A DNA stretch of 64,000 nucleotides, from positions 744,001 through 808,000 of the forward strand of contig JAVKTQ010000001.1 in NCBI GenBank assembly GCA_031460455.1, given 5' to 3'. Below the pieces are notes generated by a model that did no database searches, was not told the origin of the DNA, and saw only the letters and a list, made by a program, of their open reading frames with translations. Shown here one piece after another: positions 23,211 to 30,927 of the stretch; the stretch's first letter is position 1, and the number at the start of each line of letters is the position of its first letter. The DNA is from Sporomusaceae bacterium. Its GTDB lineage: Bacteria > Bacillota > Negativicutes > Sporomusales > UBA7701. Position numbers and translations under genes: made by a program.

Positions 23211-24758
23211 TCAACGTCCGCCCTCTTTTTTGTACACGGCTATACGGTCGAATTGAGCGATCTTTGTATACCCCGGCAGCGGCGCCCCTCCCCTCCCGAC
23301 AAGGAGGTAAACCGCCGGCCGGCCGGCGGTGCGGGCGGCGAAGGCGGCGGTCATTTCGGTGGGCATGGTGTGTTTGCCGGCCCAAACGCTTTCGCGGGGA
23401 GCGGCGGTTTCGACAAGGCGCGGGATGGCGTAGCCGCTGTAGAATACGGCGGAGGTGTGATAGTCGCCGCTGGCGCCGACGACGGCCCCTTGCGCGGGCA
23501 GGGCGACGGCGGCTTCTTTGGCGGAGCGGGACGCGGCCATTGGGACGAGCACCTGATAGATGACCAGCAGGCTGACGGCGACGACGGCGGCTCCCACGGC
23601 CAGCGGCTGGAGGAAGGCTTCGCCCCTGTAGCCCAGCCATAATACTGCGGCAACGCCGGCAACGGCGGCCAGTTGGAGCGGCCACCAATCAGCTTCCGGC
23701 AGCCATGCCCCGCCGACGGCGAAAACAGCCAGCAGCAGCGCCGCCGGCAGGGAAAGCCACAGCAGGGCTCGCGGACGCACTGTCCGCATGTCCGCCAGTT
23801 CCCTCGCCACGAGGATGGCGGCGGGGAAAAGGGCGGGAAATACATAGGTAAGGTATTTAGTAGCCATCAGGCTGTAGAAGACGATGAAAACGCCTATCCA
23901 TACGGCCAGAAAGGCGAAGTGCGGCCGCTTCCGGCCTGCCCCGAGGGCGCGGAGGAAAACCCCTGTCCAGGGGAGCAGGCTGACCGGAAAAAGGACGAGG
24001 TAGTAGTAGAAGACGTTGTCCTGGGGATGCTCGGAGACGGTGGCGCGGAGGTAGTTGTGGAGACCGAGGAAGGTGTCGACGAAGTCGCGGCCGTGGGCTA
24101 AATACATCGCGAGGTACCAGGGGGCGGCCACGGCGAGGAAGATGGCGGCGCCCGAGAATATCCGCAGCCGCAGGAAAAGCTCCCAGCGGCGCGACAGAAC
24201 GAGGTGCATGAAGACGACGAGCGCAGGCATGACGAGGCCGACAGGGCCCTTGGTAAGGACGGACAGCCCGGCAGCGGCGTAGGCGGGGATGAACCAGCCT
24301 CTCCCCTCCCCTTTCAGCCCCAGGTAAAAAGAGGCCAGGCTGACGCTGCCGAAAAAGAACAGGACGGCATCGGTGATGACCATCCTGGCGATTACCCAGA
24401 ATTCCAGCGAGGTGCCCAGGACGACGGCGGCGAGGAGGCCGATCCGGCTGCTGCCGTATAGGCGGGCGGCAAACCAGCTGACAAAGCCGACACTGGCGGC
24501 GCTGAAGAGGGCGGCCGGAAAGCGGGCCGCGAACTCGCCCACGCCGAAGACGGCGTAGCTGGCGGCGACGAGCCAGTAGATCATGGCGGGCTTGTCGAAC
24601 CAGTACTGGCCGTAGATGCGGGGTGAAAGCCAGTCGCCGCTGAGGAGCATTTCTTTGGCGGTGAGGGCGTAGTTGGATTCCACCGGGTCGGTTATGGGGA
24701 TGAGGCCGTTAAGCGGCAGGAAAACCGCCAGGGCGGCCAGGAAGACGATCAGGGGCAT
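23211..24758 (-). CDS. GT39-family integral membrane glycosyltransferase (ArnT/PMT-like) 1
   Basis: The 515-residue protein has about a dozen hydrophobic spans. The N-terminal periplasmic loop holds the catalytic-type acidic motif PITDPVESNYALTAKEML, followed by SPRIYGQYWFDKPAMIYW. This is the pattern of GT-C enzymes that move a sugar from a polyprenyl-phosphate donor to lipid, protein or glycan. A small C-terminal soluble domain follows. It is the last gene of a cluster with a deacetylase, a flippase-like protein, an epimerase and the paralogue at 24775. The acceptor is unknown. Confidence 0.85.
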   Translation of the reverse strand: MPLIVFLAALAVFLPLNGLIPITDPVESNYALTAKEMLLSGDWLSPRIYGQYWFDKPAMIYWLVAASYAVFGVGEFAARFPAALFSAASVGFVSWFAARLYGSSRIGLLAAVVLGTSLEFWVIARMVITDAVLFFFGSVSLASFYLGLKGEGRGWFIPAYAAAGLSVLTKGPVGLVMPALVVFMHLVLSRRWELFLRLRIFSGAAIFLAVAAPWYLAMYLAHGRDFVDTFLGLHNYLRATVSEHPQDNVFYYYLVLFPVSLLPWTGVFLRALGAGRKRPHFAFLAVWIGVFIVFYSLMATKYLTYVFPALFPAAILVARELADMRTVRPRALLWLSLPAALLLAVFAVGGAWLPEADWWPLQLAAVAGVAAVLWLGYRGEAFLQPLAVGAAVVAVSLLVIYQVLVPMAASRSAKEAAVALPAQGAVVGASGDYHTSAVFYSGYAIPRLVETAAPRESVWAGKHTMPTEMTAAFAARTAGRPAVYLLVGRGGAPLPGYTKIAQFDRIAVYKKEGGR

Positions 24759-24774
24759 GGCCAGATCCTTTCTA

Positions 24775-26307
24775 TCACTGCTTGACGATCAGCAGCTTTT
24801 CGTGAGCGGTCGCCACGACTTGCAGCTTCTGCTTTTCGGCGTCGCCGAGCCATTCCCAGTCGGCCGGACGGACGACGAAGTATGCCTTGCCGGGAACTTT
24901 CCAGTCGTCGGGCTTCAGCTCCGTGCCGTAGACGCCGGCGTAGAAGGAGAAGCCGGGACGGAGGAATTTGACGACATATACGGGCGATTTTCCGTCGTAG
25001 TTGGCGGTGAAGGCCTGGGCGATGTCGCGGGCGTGAAAGGCGGGCGCGGCCGGGGGGAAGAGCAGCGACATGAGGACGACTACGAAGACGGCCATGCCGG
25101 CTACTTGCAGCCAGAAGGCCCGCTCATTTTCCCGCCTGGCGACGAAATACCATGTGCCGAGGATCATGGCGGCGAAAACGGCGGCGGTGAGGTAGGCGCC
25201 CGTCAGGAGGTCGGGCATAGCTTTATTGGCGCCGTATACCGCGCCGGCGGCAAACAGTCCGCCGAAGACGGTGAGCAGGAGCGGCCAGGCGAAGGGGCGG
25301 GCGTTCCGCCGCCTGTCGATAAGGCGGTCGATGTACCAGCCGACAATCATGGCGAGCGGCGGATACATGGGCAGGATATACGATACGAGCTTGGTGCGCG
25401 AGGCGGTGAAGAACAGGAAGATGAAGGCCGCCCAGATTATGAGAAACAGCAGGGGCCGGCCGTGCTGCGGGCGGCTGTCGGTAAGGGCCGCCCATACTGC
25501 CTGGATCATGACCGCCGTCCAGGGCAGGAAACCGAGGATGAGAACGGGGATGAAGTAGTACCACAGCACCCCTTCGGGATGCTCGGGGCTTGTGAAGCGG
25601 ACAATGTTATGGAAGCCGAGGAAGGTATCGACGAACGCGTTGCCGTGGATGGCGTACATCGCTATGTACCAGGGCAGGCCGAACAGGGCGAAGAGGACAA
25701 CCCCGGCCGGTATTTTCATCTCTCTTAGCAGGGAGAAGCTGCGGGTCAACAGCATGTAGATGAAGATGATGGCGCCGGGGAAGAGGAAGCCAACCGGCCC
25801 CTTGGTGACGGTGGCCAGTCCGGCGCAGATGTAAAACAGGTAGTAGCGCTTTTCGAGGAAGGCGAGCAACGCTACCGTCAGGAAGAAGTTAAGGGTGATG
25901 TCGGTTACGGCCGCCTTGCCGAGGTAAAAGTATTCGATGCTGGTGACAAGGATGAGGGCGCTTGCCAGGCCGGCGCGGGCGCCGAATATGCGCGATGAGG
26001 CGAAATAGACGTAGAGGGCGCCAAGAATGGCGAGCACGGCCGAGGGGAAGCGGGCGGCGAATTCGTTGACGCCGAACAGCTTGAAGGAGGCGGCCACGAG
26101 CCAGTAGTACATCGGCGGCTTGTCGTACCAATATTCGCCGTAGATGCGCGGCGATACGAAGTCGCTGTGGTTGAGCATCTCCTTGGCGGTTTCGGCGTAC
26201 ACGGGCTCGTCCGGGTCGAGCAGCGGTATGCCGCCAAGATTAAAGAACATGACGAAGGCCGCGATTAGGATGATGAGGATCGTGCCGAAACTTGTTCTGT
26301 CCGTCAT
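24775..26307 (-). CDS. GT39-family integral membrane glycosyltransferase (ArnT/PMT-like) 2
   Basis: This 510-residue paralogue of the downstream gene has the equivalent motif GGIPLLDPDEPVYAETAKEM, YGEYWYDKPPMYYWLVAA, and shared blocks such as TKGPVGF and GNAFVDTFLGFHN. Multiple membrane spans and a C-terminal soluble domain are present. The two may act in series on one glycolipid or on different acceptors. The start follows a GGAGGTAACT site, 15 bases after the epimerase stop. Confidence 0.86.
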   Translation of the reverse strand: MTDRTSFGTILIILIAAFVMFFNLGGIPLLDPDEPVYAETAKEMLNHSDFVSPRIYGEYWYDKPPMYYWLVAASFKLFGVNEFAARFPSAVLAILGALYVYFASSRIFGARAGLASALILVTSIEYFYLGKAAVTDITLNFFLTVALLAFLEKRYYLFYICAGLATVTKGPVGFLFPGAIIFIYMLLTRSFSLLREMKIPAGVVLFALFGLPWYIAMYAIHGNAFVDTFLGFHNIVRFTSPEHPEGVLWYYFIPVLILGFLPWTAVMIQAVWAALTDSRPQHGRPLLFLIIWAAFIFLFFTASRTKLVSYILPMYPPLAMIVGWYIDRLIDRRRNARPFAWPLLLTVFGGLFAAGAVYGANKAMPDLLTGAYLTAAVFAAMILGTWYFVARRENERAFWLQVAGMAVFVVVLMSLLFPPAAPAFHARDIAQAFTANYDGKSPVYVVKFLRPGFSFYAGVYGTELKPDDWKVPGKAYFVVRPADWEWLGDAEKQKLQVVATAHEKLLIVKQ

Positions 26308-26322
26308 AGTTACCTCCGTGAA

Positions 26323-27249
26323 TTAGGATGACGGGTCGCCCGCCAGCGAGCGGTAGGTGTCGGCCAGGCCGTCCAGGAGTGACGTCTGTGGCCGCCAGGA
26401 CAAGGCGTTTACGGCGGCGCGGTTGTCGAGACAGGAGCGGTAGATGTCCCCTTCCCGCGGCGGATGGCGGCGGATGGCCGTTTCCCGCCCGGACACTTTC
26501 GCCAGCAAGGCGGCCAACTCGCTGACGCTGGTTTCCGTCCCGGTGCTAATATTATACACGGCGTTGGCGGCCGGCGATACGAGGGCCCGCCAGTTTGCCT
26601 CGGCGACGTCGCCGGCGTAGACGAAATCCCGCGTCTGGCCGCCGTCGCCGAAGATGTCGAGCGGTTGGCCGGCGGCGAGCCGCCGGGTAAAGATGCTGAC
26701 AACCCCGCCTTCGCCGGCGTCGCCCTGCCGCTCGCCGTATACGTTGGCGTAACGGAGGATTACATAATCGAGGGCGAATATCTCGCGGTACAACCGAAGA
26801 TAGTTTTCTGCCGTGACTTTGCTGAGCCCGTAAAAAGAGAAGGGCGCCACGGGCGTGTTCTCGGGGATGGGGACGACGTCGGCCGCGCCGTATGCGGCGG
26901 CGGTGGAGGCGAATACCACCCTTTTGACGCCGGTGGTGCGGGCGGCTTCAAGGACGTTGACGGTGCCCTGGACGTTGACGGCGCAGTCGAACGCCGGGGC
27001 GGCCAACGATTTGGGCACAGCCGTCTGGGCTGCGAGGTGGATGACGAAGTCGAACCGTTCGGCGGCAAACAGCGGACCGAGATCGTCCTTGGCGATGTCC
27101 AGCCTGACAAGCCGCGCGGCGGGATTGACGTTGGCCGCCAGACCTGTGCTGAGGTCGTCGACGACGACGACGGCGCAGTTTTTTCCCAGCAGGTTGTCGA
27201 CGATGTGGGAGCCGATGAAGCCGGCCCCGCCGGTAACGAGTACTTTCAC
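26323..27249 (-). CDS. NAD-dependent sugar epimerase (GalE-like)
   Basis: This extended short-chain dehydrogenase of 308 residues begins with the NAD motif VTGGAGFIGSHIVDNLL and has the YxxxK catalytic pair in SFYGLSKVTAENYL. It most resembles UDP-glucose/UDP-galactose or UDP-GlcNAc 4-epimerases and would supply the sugar nucleotide for the membrane glycosyltransferases. The GTG start at 27249 has AGGAGGG 7 bases upstream. A longer ATG frame reaches into repeat copy B and is rejected. Confidence 0.88.
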   Translation of the reverse strand: MKVLVTGGAGFIGSHIVDNLLGKNCAVVVVDDLSTGLAANVNPAARLVRLDIAKDDLGPLFAAERFDFVIHLAAQTAVPKSLAAPAFDCAVNVQGTVNVLEAARTTGVKRVVFASTAAAYGAADVVPIPENTPVAPFSFYGLSKVTAENYLRLYREIFALDYVILRYANVYGERQGDAGEGGVVSIFTRRLAAGQPLDIFGDGGQTRDFVYAGDVAEANWRALVSPAANAVYNISTGTETSVSELAALLAKVSGRETAIRRHPPREGDIYRSCLDNRAAVNALSWRPQTSLLDGLADTYRSLAGDPSS

Positions 27250-27294
27250 GGGAGCCCTCCTAATTTGTGCTTCGATTGCTTGAGTATCTTCACG

Positions 27295-27416
27295 AGGCCG
27301 TTCAGAAGGCTTCAGATGCAAGGCGCACCGGAGGCTGACACCGGAAGCGTACACGAACGTACGCTGAGGATGTCAGCCGAGGAGCAACGCCGCAGATGGA
27401 GTCTTATGGGCGGCCT
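27295..27416 (+). repeat. Structured palindromic repeat, copy B
   Basis: The outer AGGCCG/CGGCCT pairs. CAGATGC faces GCAGATG across GA/GA, the inner stem is GGCTGACA/TGTCAGCC, and the apical hairpin is AGCGTAC-ACGAAC-GTACGCT. The right arm overlaps the last four codons and the stop of the flippase-like gene (27404), so the repeat supplies coding sequence. Confidence 0.88.
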
Positions 27417-28402
27417 CCCTTTTTCGGCTGGTCGAAGAGGAAATCCTGGCCAAACACCTTTACCGTATAATAAAACCCGATGGAGAAAGGCAGATACTCG
27501 GCGGCGATCCGCCAGGCTACGGCGAGGATGCCGACCGTGCCCGGCGGCAGGAGTTCGCCGAAGAGGACGACGAACCCGCCTTCGGCTATGCCGGAGCCAC
27601 CTGGGGTGGGCGCGAAGTAGAGCAGGATGTTGAGGAAAATCATGCGTCCCATGACGATGGGCCAGTCGACCGCAGCTCCGAGGCCGAGGAAAAGGACGGG
27701 AACGACAGCGTAAAGAGCGATGAGGCTGGCGGCCGATTCGGCGAATACCCTGAGCATGCTTAAAGGCGCGCTGAGCAGCAGGAAAACGGCGCCGCGGGTA
27801 TCGCGGTAAAGGCCGAATATCTGGTGGCGGCGACTCCGTCCGGTACGGCGCGTGAGACGCTTGAGCACCTTGAGGGAGACCGGCGACCGCAGGAACCATA
27901 CGCCGGCGGCGCTGGCCAGCACCATGGCGCCGCTGACGGCGACGAGGATCTGCGGCGGTATCCAGGGCAGCAGGCCGGGGTCGTAGGCAAATACGAGCGG
28001 CAGGCAGACGAAGAGGAACATGATGGACATGATGGTGCGGATGAGGACGACGACGGTGGCGATGCCGGTGGGAACGCCGGCGCGCCGCAGGAACATGACC
28101 TGGGCCACCGCCCCGCCCGTCGCTCCCGGGGTGAGGAGGGCGGCAAAGTAGTTGCTGAATATAACCTGCACCGCCTGGATGAGGGTTATCCGCTGGCCGG
28201 CGATATGCACGAGATGGAGCAGCCTTGTCCCGTCGAAGTACATACCGATGCCGATGAGGATGACTACCGCTGCGAGCGACCACGGGCGGAAGGCGCCCAG
28301 GTTGCTGAGGGTATCGATGTCGACGGTGAAGTAGATGACGGCCGCGGATATGCCGCCGACGAGCAAGATGAGCAGGGCGAGACGCCGGTAAAATTTATTC
28401 AT
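27404..28402 (-). CDS. Flippase-like membrane protein (lysylphosphatidylglycerol synthase TM family)
   Basis: The 332-residue protein has about eight spans and the family segments FSNYFAALLTPGATGGAVAQ and LLYFAPTPGGSGIAEGGFVVLFGE, typical of the AglD/MprF N-terminal transmembrane family. Members are proposed to flip or transport lipids and glycolipids. Here it sits between a ChbG/HpnK-type deacetylase and the epimerase/GT39 genes, which fits lipid-linked sugar export. Its C-terminus (KKGGRP) is encoded within repeat copy B. Confidence 0.85.
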   Translation of the reverse strand: MNKFYRRLALLILLVGGISAAVIYFTVDIDTLSNLGAFRPWSLAAVVILIGIGMYFDGTRLLHLVHIAGQRITLIQAVQVIFSNYFAALLTPGATGGAVAQVMFLRRAGVPTGIATVVVLIRTIMSIMFLFVCLPLVFAYDPGLLPWIPPQILVAVSGAMVLASAAGVWFLRSPVSLKVLKRLTRRTGRSRRHQIFGLYRDTRGAVFLLLSAPLSMLRVFAESAASLIALYAVVPVLFLGLGAAVDWPIVMGRMIFLNILLYFAPTPGGSGIAEGGFVVLFGELLPPGTVGILAVAWRIAAEYLPFSIGFYYTVKVFGQDFLFDQPKKGGRP

Positions 28403-29249
28403 GGGCGAGCTCGCGGAAGGAGATCGGTTTTATACCGTTGGTCTCCAGGCGGCGCCTGGTTTCGGGGCTGGTGAGGGCGGCCAGTTCGTCCTGCCACCGG
28501 TAGCCCCAGCCGTACAGCGCCCCCAACGCGGCGGCGTCGTCGCCGGGATGGACCATTATTTCGCTGATGCCGTCCGGCAGGCGGTCGAGGATGGTTAGCA
28601 GGTATTCCTGGCGCATGTTGCCGCCGGCGAGCATGCCGAAGAAGTGGTCGGGAACGGCTAAGCCACGGCGCTTTGCTTTGCTGCGGGCCAGGGACGCCAG
28701 CGAGGAAAGACCGAAGCGGCCGATGAAGCGGCCGGCGGTGTAGGGAAAGCCGCCGGAAAAAAAGCGCGGTTCGGCCGGGATGCGCAGGGCTTTGACGCCG
28801 AACTGGTCTGCCAGGTCGAGGACGATGTCGATGATGCCCGGCAGGACGTGCAGGTGCTGATGGCTATCGAGGTGGGTGATTTTCACGCCGGCGGCGGCGG
28901 CTTTGGCCACCTGGGCGGTCAGCTCGACGCGTATTTCGTCCCTGCTGACGCGGCCGCGCAGGTACCGGGCCAGGAAGGCCGGGTACTGGGCGGGAAGGCG
29001 CCCGTCGCCGTCCACCAGGGTCGGAATGGCGTCAGGATCGGCCACCGGCCTCTCACCCACCAGCGTGAGGTGGACGCCCGTGCCGAGGGTCGGGTGGCGT
29101 TCGGCTAAAAGAGCGGCGTCGGCAAAGGCGGCCGCGCCGGGCATTATTGAGGTGCTGGTTATGCAGCCGCCTGTGTGGCCGGCGATGATGGCCCTGTTTA
29201 CCGACGGGTGGAGGCCGAAGTCGTCGGCGTTTACGATGAGCAGTTTCAT
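28395..29249 (-). CDS. ChbG/HpnK family carbohydrate deacetylase (YdjC fold)
   Basis: The 284-residue cytosolic enzyme has the metal-binding VNADDFGLHPSVNRAI at its N-terminus, GVHLTLVGERPV and THLDSHQHLHVLPGI, all YdjC-family metal/catalytic elements. HpnK and ChbG remove an N-acetyl group from hexosamine-containing molecules. It overlaps the flippase-like gene by 8 bases and opens the glycosylation cluster, so it probably deacetylates the sugar lipid before transfer. Confidence 0.86.
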   Translation of the reverse strand: MKLLIVNADDFGLHPSVNRAIIAGHTGGCITSTSIMPGAAAFADAALLAERHPTLGTGVHLTLVGERPVADPDAIPTLVDGDGRLPAQYPAFLARYLRGRVSRDEIRVELTAQVAKAAAAGVKITHLDSHQHLHVLPGIIDIVLDLADQFGVKALRIPAEPRFFSGGFPYTAGRFIGRFGLSSLASLARSKAKRRGLAVPDHFFGMLAGGNMRQEYLLTILDRLPDGISEIMVHPGDDAAALGALYGWGYRWQDELAALTSPETRRRLETNGIKPISFRELAHE

Positions 29250-29415
29250 TGGCGGACCCTTTCCCTGTCGCGGTTACGTTCCTATTGTTTACCGGCGGGG
29301 CGATATTCTTCCCGGTTTGCCGGCGGGCGGCGCTTGCCCTAATTTTCCAGGTATTCCGGCTGTCGGGCAGTCAATACTAAATTTGTACCCCAGCATATTA
29401 CAAGGAGGTTTCTCT

Positions 29416-29670
29416 GTGGACAAGAAGAATCAACAGTCCAAGTCGCAATTCGGCACAATGACCGCCAAGCAGGACGCCAACCAGGATTATACGTCCTCGT
29501 CCAAGGGCGGGGCTGCCAGCGGAGCAATGGGCGGCAGCGCCAGCGGAGCCGGCACCATGACCGCTCAGTTCGACGCGAACAACGACTACGGCGGCGGTGG
29601 CGGCAAGAGCGGCAACCAAAACCAGTCGGGTCAGCAGAAGGTGAAAACTTCGGATAAGAATATCAAGTGA
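29416..29670 (+). CDS. Low-complexity Gly/Ser/Asn/Gln protein, gamma-SASP-like composition
   Basis: GTG at 29416 follows AAGGAGGTTTCTCT, a near-ideal ribosome site. The 84-residue product contains two related units, QFGTMTAKQDANQDY (about 11-25) and GTMTAQFDANNDY (about 46-58), separated by a Gly/Ser/Ala stretch and followed by GGGGGKSGNQNQSGQQ. Repeats with FGT and abundant N/Q recall gamma-type small acid-soluble spore proteins, which act as an amino-acid store. The true SspE repeat is not exact, so this is only a suggestion. A terminator follows 10 bases later. Confidence 0.6.
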   Translation: MDKKNQQSKSQFGTMTAKQDANQDYTSSSKGGAASGAMGGSASGAGTMTAQFDANNDYGGGGGKSGNQNQSGQQKVKTSDKNIK

Positions 29671-29680
29671 TTATCGAGTT

Positions 29681-29707
29681 AAAGGGAGCCTGAGAAAGGC
29701 TCCCTTT
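29681..29707. terminator. Bidirectional terminator
   Basis: AAAGGGAGCC pairs with GGCTCCCTTT over 10 bp with a 7-base loop, between the convergent genes ending at 29670 and 29718. Confidence 0.9.
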
Positions 29708-29717
29708 CCTTGTCTCA

Positions 29718-30899
29718 TCAAACGGTGCGGGCCAACAGGGCGCCCAGTCTGGCTATGCCTGAGGCGATCTCTTCTTCGCCGGTGTTGGCAAAGCTCAGGC
29801 GGAAGGTGTTGTGGCCGCCGCCGTCGGTATGGAAGGGCGTGCCCGGCACAAAGGCGACCTTTTCCTCGTCGATGGCCTTGGCCAGCAGATCACGCGCGTC
29901 GATGCCCGTCGGCAGGGTGACCCATATGAACATGCCGCCCTCCGGCTGCGTCCAGGAGACTTTGCCGGGGAAGTAGGCGGCCAGAGCGGCCAGCATGGCG
30001 TCGCGCTGGCGGCGGTACTGTCCGATGATGGTGGCGATGTGGGCGTCGAGATCGTTGTCGGTGAGAAAACGGTGGAGCGCCCGCTGGGTCAGGGAGTTAG
30101 TGAGGATGTCGTTGAGCTGTTTGGCGGCCGTTACCTTTGCCGCTATCTCGGGGTGGGCGACAAACCAGCCTACGCGCAGGCCGGGGGCGATGACTTTGGA
30201 GAAGGTGCCGGTATACATGGCCCAATCGCTGTCGGCGAGGCTTTTGATCGATGGGATGTCGGACCCGCCGAAACGGAGCTCGCCGTAAGGGTTGTCTTCC
30301 AGGAGGAGGATTTCGTGGCTGGCGGCAAGCTCGCCGAGGCGGCGGCGCCTTTCCAGGCTCAGGGTTATGCCGGTCGGATTCTGAAAGGTGGGGTTGACGT
30401 AGATGAATTTCGGCCGCACCTTTTTGAGCTGGCGGGCCAGAGCGTCGACGTCCATGCCGTCGTTGTCCATGGGCACGGGGAGAAAGGTGGCCTGATAGCT
30501 GCGGAAAGGCTGCAGAGCGGCCAGGTAGGCTGGGTTTTCGACGGCGATGAGGTCGCTGGGGTTGAGCAGCAGGCGGCCGATGAAATCGATGGCCTGTTGT
30601 GAGCCGCTGGTGATGACGATGTTTTCGGGTTTGCAGGCGATGCCGGTGCGCTCGAGACGCCGCGCCAGCAGTTCGCGCAGCGGCGGGTAACCTTCGGCCA
30701 GACTGTATTGAAGGGCTGCCCCCCCATGCTCGGCGAGCACGGCGGTATACGCAGCCGCCAGGCGGTCGACGGGGAAGGTCTTGGCGGACGGCAGTCCGCC
30801 GGCGAAGGAGATTATATCGGTGCGTTGGGTTATTTTGAGCATCATTTTCACGGCAGGATCTTCCATTGTGGCTACGCGGTCGGCCCAGTCAATTTTCAT
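29718..30899 (-). CDS. PLP-dependent class I aminotransferase (2-aminoadipate/aromatic type)
   Basis: The 393-residue fold-type I aminotransferase has IISFAGGLPSAKTFPVD, the MocR/LysN-like N-terminus, and ITSGSQQAIDFIGRLLL. YVNPTFQNPTGITLS and LEDNPYGELRF bind the cofactor, and the Schiff-base lysine lies in GTFSKVIAPGLRVGW. No DNA-binding domain is present, so it is an enzyme rather than a MocR regulator. Typical substrates in this subgroup are 2-aminoadipate, leucine or aromatic amino acids; the exact one cannot be read. Confidence 0.9.
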   Translation of the reverse strand: MKIDWADRVATMEDPAVKMMLKITQRTDIISFAGGLPSAKTFPVDRLAAAYTAVLAEHGGAALQYSLAEGYPPLRELLARRLERTGIACKPENIVITSGSQQAIDFIGRLLLNPSDLIAVENPAYLAALQPFRSYQATFLPVPMDNDGMDVDALARQLKKVRPKFIYVNPTFQNPTGITLSLERRRRLGELAASHEILLLEDNPYGELRFGGSDIPSIKSLADSDWAMYTGTFSKVIAPGLRVGWFVAHPEIAAKVTAAKQLNDILTNSLTQRALHRFLTDNDLDAHIATIIGQYRRQRDAMLAALAAYFPGKVSWTQPEGGMFIWVTLPTGIDARDLLAKAIDEEKVAFVPGTPFHTDGGGHNTFRLSFANTGEEEIASGIARLGALLARTV

Positions 30900-30927
30900 G
30901 CGGATTCCTCCCCTGGACGTGTTATTT

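Noticed and set aside
27250-27354. Longer N-terminus for the sugar epimerase
   Set aside because: The extra residues come from repeat copy B, and the GTG at 27249 has an AGGAGGG site; the NAD motif begins right after it.
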